Positions 1-8,824 of a DNA stretch of 64,000 nucleotides are shown piece after piece. The translations under genes and the position numbers were made by a program. Numbering within the stretch: the first letter of the stretch is position 1; the number at the start of each line of letters is the position of its first letter. The DNA comes from AAA164-E04 sp014239995 (GTDB lineage Bacteria > Verrucomicrobiota > Verrucomicrobiia > Limisphaerales > AAA164-E04). The stretch lies in assembly GCA_029247315.1 (NCBI GenBank), contig JAQWLM010000056.1, positions 1 to 64,000 on the forward strand. Reading direction: 5' to 3'. The notes beneath the pieces are model-generated. The model was not told the DNA's origin, made no database searches, and was given only the letters and a program-made list of their open reading frames with translations.

Positions 1-126
1 AATGTCACGGCTGACACAAGCAAACATGTTATGCCTGACTGTTATTCCTGATGAATAAATAAAAGAAGAAACGATAGCAAACTACTGACCATCAATTGTT
101 TACAATCTGTTAACTGGAAAGAAAAA

Positions 127-214
127 TGGTACGGCTAAAAGGATTCGAACCTTCACGGGATACTATCCCACTACCACCTCAAGGTAGCGCGTCTGCCAAT
201 TCCGCCATAGCCGC
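127..214 (-). tRNA. tRNA-Leu (anticodon GAG)
   Basis: The reverse complement folds as a class II tRNA. The acceptor stem is GCGGCTA with TAGCCGT (closing G-U pair), the D-arm region reads GGCGGAATTGGCAGACGC as in leucine tRNAs, and the anticodon stem CTACC/GGTAG encloses TTGAGGT, giving anticodon GAG. A long variable arm contains GGGAT/ATCCC, the T-loop is TTCGAAT, and a 3' CCA is encoded. It decodes CUC and CUU. Confidence 0.95.
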
Positions 215-696
215 AAAAAGGAAGAGATTGGTAACCAATTCCATACCCACACGCAAGTTGATTTTTTATGAAATTAAGACAACAGCATAAGACACAACAA
301 ACAGGAAGAAATTGGGAGAACCATATGAGAAGGCCGTGAAGGCTGACTGGGCTACAGACTCGCCTCTGCTGAAATTCTGAAAGTCACACAGGATTCCCCA
401 TTTGAAAACTGAGTTCCCCTTCCATGATGCCATGGGCGAATATCTTGCCACTCTATGTCTCTTAGAGGCTTACCTCAACAGTTGCCGTTGGATATTGAGG
501 GAAATGACCAGGCACGTTCCAGATCACTTTGCGGAGTGTGTGTCCAAGCTCATGATAGGTGGAGTTCATTTGATCTGGATTCAAGAGGTGTTCATGTCTT
601 GTTGTGCATGGAATCGATCCAGGTAGGTAGCCGCAGTTTTGGCGTATTTCCGGTTTTCACTTCCACGCATGGAACCCTTTCGTCATAGTGGAACGC
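215..696. other. Intergenic stretch between tRNA-Leu and der
   Basis: About 480 bases with no convincing gene. Short open frames exist on both strands, but none has a recognisable domain or a good ribosome binding site. A small palindrome (ATTGGT-A-ACCAAT, 228-240) lies just upstream of the tRNA on its own strand. I see no other clear signal. Confidence 0.5.
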
Positions 697-2340
697 ATGT
701 CGCAGGTGATTGCCATTGTCGGAAGGCCGAATGTCGGTAAGTCCGCCCTTTTCAACCGCATCGTTCGCAAACGGATTGCCATTGTTCATGATGAACCTGG
801 CGTCACGCGTGATCGTGTGCTGATCGAGGCAGAATGGCGCGGGCGCCCCTTCACCTTGGTGGACACCGGGGGCATTGGCCTGCGACAGGGCGAAAAATGT
901 GATGATGTCATCACCGGTGCAGCCATGGATCAGGTGCAACTGGCACTTGAATCCGCCTCCGTATTGATGCTTGTGGTGAATGTTCAGGAGGGGCTTCTCC
1001 CCTTGGACCAAGAGGTTGCATCAAGACTCCATGCCTCCGGAAAAAAGATACTTCTTGTCGCCAACAAGGCGGATCACGCGGGTTTTGATGATGATGCTGA
1101 GGCCTTGTCCGCCCTTGGTTTTGATCGGGTTTTCCCGGTTTCCGCCATCCATGGAAGAGGCACGGACGACCTGATGCAGAGTGCCATAGACCTGCTGCCC
1201 AAACCTGAAACGACATCTGCCCCCGAACCCACTGACGAGGATCAACCCGCTGGGGACGAAGCTTTAAAACTGGCTATCATCGGCCGACCGAATGTAGGAA
1301 AATCCAGCATCATCAATACGTTTGCACGCTCTGAACGCGTGATTGTCAGCTCGATTGCCGGTACCACACGTGACTCGGTGGACGTACCTATCCAGGTCGA
1401 AGCCGAGGGGCAGCAGCATCAATACGTGCTGATTGATACGGCAGGCATTCGCAAGAAACGTCGCGTGGATGATTCCGTTGAATTCTTCAGTGTCAAGCGG
1501 GCTGAAGCTTCCATCGAGCGATGTGACATCGCCGTGCATGTCATGGATGCACAATGCGGGGTGACGCTGCAGGACAAGAAAATAGGCGGCAAGATAGCCG
1601 AGGCAAAGAAAGCCTGCATTCTGGTGGTCAATAAATGGGACTTGTATGAGGCCTCACTCGCCAAGGCCAGAGAGGAGGTGGATGCAAGTCCCAACAAGAA
1701 GCGAGGACGGTCGGCATGGCTGACGACCCTGGCTGATTTCGGCAAATGGGTGCAGGAACAACTTTTTTTCCTGGATTATGCTCCCGTCATTTTCACCAGC
1801 GCCTCTTCGGGGTTCCACCTTGACCGCCTTCTGGAGGCGATCCGCTTTGTCGAGGGACAACTGAAGCAGAAAGTCCCAACCTCACTGCTCAACCGCACAC
1901 TGCATGATGCAGTTGCGGCGCGTCAACCCGTTTCAAAACAGGGCACACGGCTCAAGTTCTACTATGCTACCCAGGTGAAAATCAAGCCACCGACCTTCAG
2001 GTTGTTCCTGAATCGACGTGAACTCTTCACTGATCAGTATGCAAAATACCTTGCGGGTCAAATGCGTAAAGCCTTCGGATATGAGGGCTGCCCCGTCATT
2101 TTCGAACCACGTGATCGCCCCAAGAAAGTGGAATCGATTCGCGGGTCAAAAAAGCATGTGAGCGAGAAGGATCAGGACAAGAAAGAACCCGATCATCGAG
2201 ATAAAGTCAGGGCAAGGAAACCTGGAGAAAGAATATCCAAGGGCAAGACCTCCAGGAAAACGCCAAAAGGCAGAAGCTCTGGAGCTAAATCCAAACAAGG
2301 CAACTCCAGAACCATGCGAAGGAAACAGCGTCGAACCTAG
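697..2340 (+). CDS. der: GTPase Der (EngA), ribosome assembly
   Basis: Double-Era GTPase needed for maturation of the large ribosomal subunit. Two complete GTPase domains are visible: the first has GRPNVGKS at about residue 9, DTGG and NKAD; the second has GRPNVGKS at about residue 196, DTAG and NKWD. A KH-like domain follows (RLKFYYATQVK region). The protein is 547 aa, longer than the roughly 440-490 aa usual for the family; the excess is a Lys/Arg/Ser-rich tail of about 75 residues that looks disordered. A GTG at 688 would add three residues, but ATG at 697 gives the canonical N-terminus, so I prefer it. No strong Shine-Dalgarno sequence is seen. It is convergent with the esterase at 2393. 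Function is certain from family knowledge; the role of the tail is unknown. Confidence 0.96.
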   Translation: MSQVIAIVGRPNVGKSALFNRIVRKRIAIVHDEPGVTRDRVLIEAEWRGRPFTLVDTGGIGLRQGEKCDDVITGAAMDQVQLALESASVLMLVVNVQEGLLPLDQEVASRLHASGKKILLVANKADHAGFDDDAEALSALGFDRVFPVSAIHGRGTDDLMQSAIDLLPKPETTSAPEPTDEDQPAGDEALKLAIIGRPNVGKSSIINTFARSERVIVSSIAGTTRDSVDVPIQVEAEGQQHQYVLIDTAGIRKKRRVDDSVEFFSVKRAEASIERCDIAVHVMDAQCGVTLQDKKIGGKIAEAKKACILVVNKWDLYEASLAKAREEVDASPNKKRGRSAWLTTLADFGKWVQEQLFFLDYAPVIFTSASSGFHLDRLLEAIRFVEGQLKQKVPTSLLNRTLHDAVAARQPVSKQGTRLKFYYATQVKIKPPTFRLFLNRRELFTDQYAKYLAGQMRKAFGYEGCPVIFEPRDRPKKVESIRGSKKHVSEKDQDKKEPDHRDKVRARKPGERISKGKTSRKTPKGRSSGAKSKQGNSRTMRRKQRRT

Positions 2341-2392
2341 TCCAGGGGAGTCACCATCCGCCAGAGCGCCTGCCGGGAGGTTAGGACAGATT

Positions 2393-3529
2393 TCAAGGCA
2401 CCTCATACCCTCGCCACATCCAAACCAAGGTATCAGCAAGCGTGTGCTCGAATACCCGACGGTCGCAGTGACCAGAAGCCTTGCTGAAAACATAGCGATA
2501 GTGATACCCGCGGGTCTTGAGTGCCTTCGCAGTGCGTTGGTTGGCCATGACCCAGTTGTGGTAACCTTCCTCCGGGGATCCAGCACCATTATCCTTTTCC
2601 GAGACATGGGTAAAGATCCTCAACGGCTTCAAAGCCTGGGTCTCGATCAAACGCATACCCGAATGGTATTCCCAGGCACCCAGGGGGTAATCTGACTCCT
2701 CAGGGGCATCATCGTCCTGTTGATCCACAAACGTTCCGGAGTAGGTGATCAATCTCCGGAAAAGGTCCGGACGAAACCAGCCCATCGTGAGGGCTGCCGC
2801 CCCACCCGAACTACACCCCATGACCGCCCTGCCCCATGGGTCGTCGGTAAAGGCAATATGAGGAAAGGCAGCCCGAATTGCCTCATTGCTCAGGACGGCA
2901 GGCAGCACCTCATGATAAATAAACAAGGCCAGGCGGTCAGACATGGTATCATATTCAAGCCCACGCTGGCTCCCCTTGCTGTCACTGCCACCGTTCTGGA
3001 CGGAAATCACGATGAAAGGCGGCAGTGTACGCTCTGCACCTGACCGGGTAAGGTTATCGAGGGCGTTACAGACCAGCCCTAACCTGCTGGGACCATCGTG
3101 CATCACCAGGACGGGTGCCTTGTCACCGTCCTGGTATGCGTCCGGCACATATACCCAGATTTTGCGTTCCTTCCGCACAGGCCTCCTCTCTGGCTCCAAT
3201 GTGGCATCGTCACCCTTGAAGTATTGGCTTTGATCAAGGCGCATGGTGAATTCAAACCGTTGTCCTTTAGTCCGCCCTTGATCCGTCAAGTCCGGATCGA
3301 TCACATATTCAGGCCCAATGACATAATCCCCATCCCCTTCATTGGAAACGGCAGGATGCATCGGTGCAGGGGAACAGCACCCTGAAAGCAATAAAGCCAG
3401 CACGAGCAGAAAACACGCGCCGGAACTCTGAGGTTTACAGGCAGTGAACATACGCATACAAATATGCTGAAGGAAAGCGACCGTCTTCAAGCTTGAAATG
3501 ACTTCAACGGGCTTTGGCTTGAACGTCAT
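2393..3529 (-). CDS. Lipoprotein alpha/beta-hydrolase esterase (enterochelin esterase-like)
   Basis: Putative outer-membrane or periplasmic lipoprotein of the Fes/esterase D-like alpha/beta-hydrolase group. A hydrophobic stretch ends in a lipobox LLSGC (Cys about 51). The nucleophile elbow is GCSSGG, a candidate catalytic His sits in SGHCDRR near the C-terminus, and the sequence WVYVPDAY before a beta strand resembles the family's start. The start at 3529 is preceded by GAGGAA about nine bases upstream; ATGs at 3457 and 3451 would give a more normal short signal peptide, so the true start is uncertain. It is convergent with der (52-base gap) and divergent from the zinc-finger gene. Substrate cannot be told; carboxylester hydrolysis is inferred from the fold. 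Confidence 0.8.
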   Translation of the reverse strand: MTFKPKPVEVISSLKTVAFLQHICMRMFTACKPQSSGACFLLVLALLLSGCCSPAPMHPAVSNEGDGDYVIGPEYVIDPDLTDQGRTKGQRFEFTMRLDQSQYFKGDDATLEPERRPVRKERKIWVYVPDAYQDGDKAPVLVMHDGPSRLGLVCNALDNLTRSGAERTLPPFIVISVQNGGSDSKGSQRGLEYDTMSDRLALFIYHEVLPAVLSNEAIRAAFPHIAFTDDPWGRAVMGCSSGGAAALTMGWFRPDLFRRLITYSGTFVDQQDDDAPEESDYPLGAWEYHSGMRLIETQALKPLRIFTHVSEKDNGAGSPEEGYHNWVMANQRTAKALKTRGYHYRYVFSKASGHCDRRVFEHTLADTLVWMWRGYEVP

Positions 3530-3607
3530 CGGAATCTTTCCTCGATGTGCGCAGTATCACTCGGAAATAAGCATCGACCCGTGACTTCCTGGCATTATAG
3601 TGGCGGG

Positions 3608-3943
3608 ATGCGCCCGGAAAAAATCGCATCTTGTGCGGATCATATCCGTAGCCTCGTCAAAGAAATCCAGGAAGACCTCCAGCATCAAAATGAGGGCGAA
3701 CAGGTGGTGGAACTTGACACTTCCATCGGCCGCCTTTCCCGCATGGACGCCATGCAGCAACAGCAGATGGCCCTGGAATTGCGCCGACGCAAGGAAAACC
3801 AGCTCATGCGACTGGAGAACGCACTCAAGCGTGTGGCACAGGGATCCTATGGGAGGTGCGGCAAATGCAAGGAGGAGATTTCAGAAGATCGCCTTGAAAT
3901 CCAACCGGATGCGGTACTTTGCGTGCGGTGCGCCAGTCAGTGA
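3608..3943 (+). CDS. DksA/TraR-type zinc-finger protein
   Basis: Small protein (111 aa) ending in a DksA-type C4 zinc finger: CGKC followed by CVRC, with EEISEDRLEIQP between, matching the family signature. The N-terminal two thirds is a predicted long helical hairpin rich in Gln/Glu/Arg (MDAMQQQQMALELRRRKENQ), as in DksA, which reaches into the secondary channel of RNA polymerase. An upstream in-frame start at 3545 would add 21 residues without family character, so the ATG at 3608 is preferred. It is divergent from the esterase. Shorter than E. coli DksA (151 aa); whether it acts with ppGpp or resembles the TraR/YbiI type cannot be decided from the sequence. Confidence 0.85.
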   Translation: MRPEKIASCADHIRSLVKEIQEDLQHQNEGEQVVELDTSIGRLSRMDAMQQQQMALELRRRKENQLMRLENALKRVAQGSYGRCGKCKEEISEDRLEIQPDAVLCVRCASQ

Positions 3944-4018
3944 AACAGTCCATGAGTGCATCCTTCCGCGCATTAAGCCCACCTTGCAAACCACCCCTCA
4001 CGATTTAAAAACCCGACC

Positions 4019-5404
4019 ATGCTCGCCTCTTTGAAACGTTCCTGGATTCAACTTTTCCGTTGCCCTGTCTTCCTGCTTTTGATCAGCAGTCTTCCCATCC
4101 TGGTTGAAGCTGGGTGGCAGGCTGGTTTTGCTCGGCAGGATATTACCCCCAAACAATCCATGTGGCTGAGTGGCTATGCATCGCGCGATCGCGGTGCGGA
4201 TGGAACCCGCACCCCGCTCTGGTGCAAGGCCATGGCCCTGGAGGATCAGAACGAAAAACAGGCACTCCTCTTGACGCTGGACCTGATTGGCATTTCGGCA
4301 GATGTTACCCTTCCAGTACGCAGGGAATTGTCCGAACGCACAGGACTGGCATTTGCAGATATTCTCATCAACTGCTCCCACACCCACACCGGCCCGGTCG
4401 TTGGAAGTAATCTCCGCACCATGTACCTCCTTGAGGAAACGGAGTCCAAGCACATCACGACCTATACTCAAACATTGAAGGAACAGATGGTCGCATTGGG
4501 TCTCAAAGCCCTGGCGAATCTTCACCCCGTGGAACTGAGGGCAGGAAAAGGACACGCCACCTTTGGCACCAACCGCAGGCAGAATCCGGAATCCCATGTT
4601 CCAGCCCGCAGGGCCTCAGGAAAACTCCAGGGACCGGTGGATTATGACGTCCCCATTCTTGAATTACGTCATCCATCGGGAAAACTGGAAGGCCTGGTGT
4701 TTGGTTATGCCTGCCACGCCACCGTTTTGAACGACTACCTCTGGTCGGGCGATTACCCCGGATATGCACAGGCCCATCTTGAAAAGCACCATCCGGGTAT
4801 CCAAGCGATGTTCTGGGCGGGGTGCGGTGCAGATATCAACCCCCTGCCACGGCGCCAGCCTGAACTGGCAGAAGGTTACGGAAAGGCACTGGCAGAAGCC
4901 GTCCTCCTGGGCATTCAAGGGGTCTTGACCCCGGTGGATTCCCAACTCAAAACCTCTTACATGGAAATACCACTTCGCTTCGATACCCTCCCAACAGCAG
5001 CCGCGTTAAGGGAGGAATCCAGCTCGGACAATCGATATAAGGCCTCCCGCGCCAACAAATGGCTGGAGCATCTGGACGCAGGAAAAGCCATCCCAACCAG
5101 CTACCCCTATCCCATTGGATTATGGAAACTGGGACAGCAAGTCACCTGGTTGAGCCTGGGGGGAGAAGTTGTGGTCGATTACGCCATTCGCTTCAAGAAA
5201 TCCCATGGCAGCCACCTTTGGGTCGCCGGCTATTCCCACGATGTGATGGCCTATATTCCCTCAAAGCGCGTTTGGACAGAGGGAGGCTACGAAGGGAAGA
5301 GTTCCATGATCTACTACGGTCAACCCACCCGCTGGTCATCCGAGGTAGAAACACAGGTTGCGGAAGCTGTTGAAAGTCTCCTCCTGCAAGATGATCCAGA
5401 GTGA
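4019..5404 (+). CDS. Secreted neutral/alkaline ceramidase-like protein
   Basis: A signal peptide (about residues 1-31, hydrophobic core FLLLISSLPI) precedes a domain matching the N-terminal part of neutral ceramidases. The zinc-binding signature SHTHTGP (His about 121 and 123) and a second metal His in YACHATV (about 233) are present. The hexapeptide that carries the nucleophilic Ser in true neutral ceramidases (GDVSPN) aligns by eye with GADINP (about 271-275), so that Ser is missing. The 461-aa length is also short: the C-terminal Ig-like domain of classical ceramidases (about 650-780 aa) is absent. So it is a metal-dependent hydrolase of the ceramidase superfamily with uncertain substrate. 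It converges on pbfA with 37 bases between stops and may relate functionally to the phosphonate genes (inference). Confidence 0.8.
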   Translation: MLASLKRSWIQLFRCPVFLLLISSLPILVEAGWQAGFARQDITPKQSMWLSGYASRDRGADGTRTPLWCKAMALEDQNEKQALLLTLDLIGISADVTLPVRRELSERTGLAFADILINCSHTHTGPVVGSNLRTMYLLEETESKHITTYTQTLKEQMVALGLKALANLHPVELRAGKGHATFGTNRRQNPESHVPARRASGKLQGPVDYDVPILELRHPSGKLEGLVFGYACHATVLNDYLWSGDYPGYAQAHLEKHHPGIQAMFWAGCGADINPLPRRQPELAEGYGKALAEAVLLGIQGVLTPVDSQLKTSYMEIPLRFDTLPTAAALREESSSDNRYKASRANKWLEHLDAGKAIPTSYPYPIGLWKLGQQVTWLSLGGEVVVDYAIRFKKSHGSHLWVAGYSHDVMAYIPSKRVWTEGGYEGKSSMIYYGQPTRWSSEVETQVAEAVESLLLQDDPE

Positions 5405-5441
5405 GGTGAAGCCCATCACACCATGGAAAACCATCCAAGGT

Positions 5442-6818
5442 TCAGGGAGACATCACCTCGGACAGACTGTCCTTCAGGATTTCGAGCGCCGCATCCATCT
5501 CGCTTTCAGAGATACGCAGCGAAGGTGTCAGGGTCAGAATATTACCCATGGTGATCTTGAAGTTCAAACCGCGTGTAAGCGACGCATACATGACCGCTTC
5601 AGCTTCCCCAATGGCACGTTCTCCAGTGGTTTTGTCCCTGATGAGCTCCATGCCCATCAGGAGGCCCAGTCCTCGAACGTCCCCGATGATGGGAAATGCC
5701 TGCCCCATCGCGCGCATGCATTCCATGGCGCGGTGGCCCATACGAGTCGCGTTTTGGAGTAATCCCTCCGACTCGATGACTTCAATGGCAGCCAGTGCGG
5801 CCGCACAGGCCACAGGACTTTTTTCATGTGTGTAATGACCGAGAGCCTTTTCCGGCATCGCCTGGTTGAGTCCTTCACGTGCCAGGAGGGCTGCCATCGG
5901 AAAAATACCACCCCCCAGTCCTTTGCCAATGACCACCATATCCGGAATAATTCCGTAGTGTTCGAAAGTAAACATCTTCCCGGTTCGCCCCAGACAATGG
6001 GGGATTTCATCCAGAATCAATAAGGCTCCGTGCCGATCACATGCAGCCCGAATCCGCGGCCAGTAATCAGGAGGAGGAATGAAGGGAGTTGAACGCACGG
6101 TCTCGGCAACAACAGCTGCCACATCACCCTCTTTCTCCAACACGTATTCCACATAATCGGCACAAGAGAGATTACAGGCATGCCCACATTTGAAGGGACA
6201 ATGCTTGTTGTCCGGTGGAGGCACATGCTCGCAACCGGGAAGCAGGGGGCCCATGCCATTGCGAAAAATGGATTCTCCCCCGATCGAGATCGCGTCCAAT
6301 GAAGCCCCATGAAACGAGTCCCACATGGAGATGGTCTTGTGTCGGCCGGTGGCCGCCCGAGCCAACTTGAGCGCCATGCCCACTGCGCTCGTGCCACCGG
6401 GTGCAAGCAGGACACGATCCAGATCACCCGGTGCAAGCGAAACAAGTTTTTCAGCCAAACGTACGGAAACATCATTGGTATAACGGCGCGTACAAAAAGA
6501 CAGGTCCTGCATCTGCCGTGTGACGGCCTCGATCACCTTGGGATGTCCAAATCCGACCTGATGCACATTATTCCCATGAAAATCAAGGATTCGCCGGCCC
6601 TGCTTATCGAAAAGGTAACTTCCCTCACAACCCGTCAAGGCATTCAGACAGGGAGTGGAAAGGGACTGGTGAAGAAAGACCTGCTCGTCTGCCTTGAGGA
6701 GCGAGCGGGTTTCATCGTCCAGCATTTTCTCAGCCCAGGCGTGTCGAGCTGGCGACAGGTTGATATCACCCTCGGATCGCAAATGGTCCAGGGAATCGGA
6801 AGAGGTGTCGTGACTCAT
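5442..6818 (-). CDS. pbfA: (R)-1-hydroxy-2-aminoethylphosphonate ammonia-lyase (PbfA-like), PLP class III fold
   Basis: Fold-type I PLP enzyme related to class III aminotransferases; PbfA enzymes turn (R)-1-hydroxy-2-aminoethylphosphonate into phosphonoacetaldehyde plus ammonia. PLP motifs are complete: GGTSAV phosphate-binding loop (about 141), DEIP with the pyridine-N Asp (about 270), and catalytic Lys in VIGKGLGGG (about 299). The name rests on recalled similarity to this lyase group and on phnW two genes upstream; a generic class III aminotransferase is the alternative. An unusual C-X3-C-X3-C-X3-C run lies at about 207-219. ATG at 6818 is preferred to an upstream frame opening at 6878, which would overlap the neighbouring gene; the gap to that gene is then 19 bases, consistent with one transcript with the phosphodiesterase and phnW. 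Confidence 0.75.
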   Translation of the reverse strand: MSHDTSSDSLDHLRSEGDINLSPARHAWAEKMLDDETRSLLKADEQVFLHQSLSTPCLNALTGCEGSYLFDKQGRRILDFHGNNVHQVGFGHPKVIEAVTRQMQDLSFCTRRYTNDVSVRLAEKLVSLAPGDLDRVLLAPGGTSAVGMALKLARAATGRHKTISMWDSFHGASLDAISIGGESIFRNGMGPLLPGCEHVPPPDNKHCPFKCGHACNLSCADYVEYVLEKEGDVAAVVAETVRSTPFIPPPDYWPRIRAACDRHGALLILDEIPHCLGRTGKMFTFEHYGIIPDMVVIGKGLGGGIFPMAALLAREGLNQAMPEKALGHYTHEKSPVACAAALAAIEVIESEGLLQNATRMGHRAMECMRAMGQAFPIIGDVRGLGLLMGMELIRDKTTGERAIGEAEAVMYASLTRGLNFKITMGNILTLTPSLRISESEMDAALEILKDSLSEVMSP

Positions 6819-6837
6819 GAAATTTTCAAAGGGATCA

Positions 6838-7635
6838 TCATGGCTCGAGTTCAGACAGGACCCGTGCCAGGTGCTCAAGTTTGTCGGTATTGATCAGATC
6901 CAGTCCCATGCCATGCACCTGCCTCCAGAATGTCTCGGTCTCCGGGGTTGCCCAGAACCTGATTTTTCTACCTTGGGCATGACCACGCTGAATCCATCGT
7001 TGCAATTTTCCAGCTTCTTCCTCGGGGATTTCTCCCTGTCCATCCCATTTGAAATGCTGGCGCCAGTTTTCACTGATCCAGGGAATCACATCCCTGGGCA
7101 AGTGGTCACTTTCCATATCTGTAAGACGACCGTCCACAAAGGCAAACCGTTGTGTTTCCAGCGAGATAAGGTCCGTGGGACGATTGCCTGAAATAATAAG
7201 TGTCACCGCACGCTGTGTCACCGACTTGCCCTGAAACTCCGAGAGCATTTCGCGATACTTTGGAAGCACCTCGCGTAAAAGTGCATATGTAGGCTCGGCT
7301 GCAGATTTGAAGTCGATCATGAGGCAAAAGACGGGGCCACCTGGGTGCACCCGTCCTCCGTTTTGACGCACCCGCTCGAGAAGTGGCTTGAGGTAGAGGG
7401 TCTCCAAGTCACGTTCCGGCTTCACATCCTCCCGATCATGCGCCACCAGCAACTGTCCCTTGATCCGGTAAACATCTGCCTCAACATTACAGAATCCTGC
7501 AGCGAGAGCATCCAGCAGAGGACGAGGATGTTCATAATCATTATGAGCATGTGCACGCACCAATGGAAGCACCTGGGCACAGAGCGCAACCGGCAGAGCA
7601 AGCATAAGGCAGCTGAGGATAAGGAAAGCTCTCAT
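6838..7635 (-). CDS. Secreted PLC-like (GDPD/sphingomyelinase D-type) phosphodiesterase
   Basis: Predicted exported phosphodiesterase of 265 aa with a signal peptide (about 1-20). Residues typical of the GDPD/PLC-like TIM barrel are in place: His in HAHNDY (about 29-31), the metal pair E-x-D (about 52 and 54), and the second His in VAHD (about 66). The spacing resembles both GDPDs and sphingomyelinase D. It would cleave a phosphodiester or phosphonoester head group outside the cytoplasm. It lies between phnW (52 bases upstream) and pbfA (19 bases downstream) on the same strand, which suggests that it releases aminoethylphosphonate from a lipid; that is inference. ATG at 7635 gives a clean signal peptide; an upstream frame start at 7683 does not. 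Confidence 0.8.
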   Translation of the reverse strand: MRAFLILSCLMLALPVALCAQVLPLVRAHAHNDYEHPRPLLDALAAGFCNVEADVYRIKGQLLVAHDREDVKPERDLETLYLKPLLERVRQNGGRVHPGGPVFCLMIDFKSAAEPTYALLREVLPKYREMLSEFQGKSVTQRAVTLIISGNRPTDLISLETQRFAFVDGRLTDMESDHLPRDVIPWISENWRQHFKWDGQGEIPEEEAGKLQRWIQRGHAQGRKIRFWATPETETFWRQVHGMGLDLINTDKLEHLARVLSELEP

Positions 7636-7687
7636 CCGATGGCGTAAGGGGTATTCTCCCCGGCAATCACATACATCATTCATGGTT

Positions 7688-8824
7688 TCATATGGAACTG
7701 ACCTTCATATCCTCAAGGGATCCGCGAATGGCTCCAATCAGGGCACGCACGTCAGACTCGAAGATACGACCAATGGATCCAATCCTGAACAAGTCGACCT
7801 GGCTGATCTTGCCTGGATAGATGATCATTCCACGATCACTGAGGTTTCGATAAAAGGCATCAAAAGTAAACCCCGGGTCCCTTGGGAAATGAAAACTGGT
7901 GATCAGGTAGCTTTGCACATCTGCACTCAGGTAAGACCTGAACCCCATGGAACGCATACCGTCCAGAAGCACGGCGTGATTGCGCTGGTAACGGCTGGCA
8001 CGCCCCTCTACGCCACCTTCAAGGTCAAGTTCCTTGAGCGCCTGTTCAAAGGCAAGCAGAGCGTGCGTCGGGGGCGAATACCGGAATTGACCGTTTTTTT
8101 CGAAACCACGCAATTGGGCTGCCAGATCCATACTGAGACAGCGCGTACCCGCTTCGTTGGCCAAAAGAGCATCACGCTTGCCTAACACCAGGGAAAAACC
8201 CGGAACACCCTCGATGCACTTGTTGGCTGAGGTGATCAGAAAATCGATACCCGCATTTTCAAAATCGATGGGCATCGCTCCGAAACTGCTCATCGCGTCC
8301 ACAATCAGTGAGCGCCCAGCATCCCGAACCACCCCGCCAATGGCATCAATGGGGTTCAGTATGCCCGTGGTGGTTTCACAGTGCACGACGGCAACATGCG
8401 TCACAGCCGCATCCTTGGCCAGGGCAGAGGCCACCACCTCGGGATCTGGAGGGGTATCCTCGCCTGTCCGATACACCTCGTAATCAATACGCAGACACTT
8501 GAGCATGGCAATCATGCGTTCTCCATAGGCCCCATTGGACACCACGAGCACTTTGCCATCATGCGGTACGGAGGTGGAAAAAACCGATTCCACCCCAAAA
8601 GTGCCACTTCCCTGCAAAAGCACACATTCATAGCCCTGCTCCCTGCTCACACCGGCAAGTTCAAGCACTTTTTCGCGGATGACCTCCACCTTGGCGTTGA
8701 ACTCAAAATGCCATGACCCAGCATCACGCAGCATGGCCTGCTTGACGCTCAGACTGGTTGTCAAGGGCCCCGGAGTGAAGAGGACCTTGTCCCGTGATGT
8801 CGGTATATCAATGGTCATAGACAT
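7688..8824 (-). CDS. phnW: 2-aminoethylphosphonate:pyruvate aminotransferase
   Basis: Class V aminotransferase that converts 2-aminoethylphosphonate plus pyruvate into phosphonoacetaldehyde plus alanine. The family opening LFTPGPLTTS is present (about 16-24), along with GSGTFGVE, the PLP Asp in VDAMSSFG (about 176) and the catalytic Lys in SANKCIEGVPGF (about 202). Length of 378 aa fits PhnW. ATG at 8824 (or 8818) gives the normal N-terminus; the frame is open up to 8947 but the extra residues lack family character. It is the first gene of the minus-strand run phnW, phosphodiesterase, pbfA. No phnX, phnA or phnY is seen in the window, so the fate of phosphonoacetaldehyde must be handled elsewhere. 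Confidence 0.93.
   Translation of the reverse strand: MSMTIDIPTSRDKVLFTPGPLTTSLSVKQAMLRDAGSWHFEFNAKVEVIREKVLELAGVSREQGYECVLLQGSGTFGVESVFSTSVPHDGKVLVVSNGAYGERMIAMLKCLRIDYEVYRTGEDTPPDPEVVASALAKDAAVTHVAVVHCETTTGILNPIDAIGGVVRDAGRSLIVDAMSSFGAMPIDFENAGIDFLITSANKCIEGVPGFSLVLGKRDALLANEAGTRCLSMDLAAQLRGFEKNGQFRYSPPTHALLAFEQALKELDLEGGVEGRASRYQRNHAVLLDGMRSMGFRSYLSADVQSYLITSFHFPRDPGFTFDAFYRNLSDRGMIIYPGKISQVDLFRIGSIGRIFESDVRALIGAIRGSLEDMKVSSI

Noticed and set aside
402..688. Two overlapping plus-strand frames before der
   Set aside because: Short, in different frames, without domains or ribosome binding sites.
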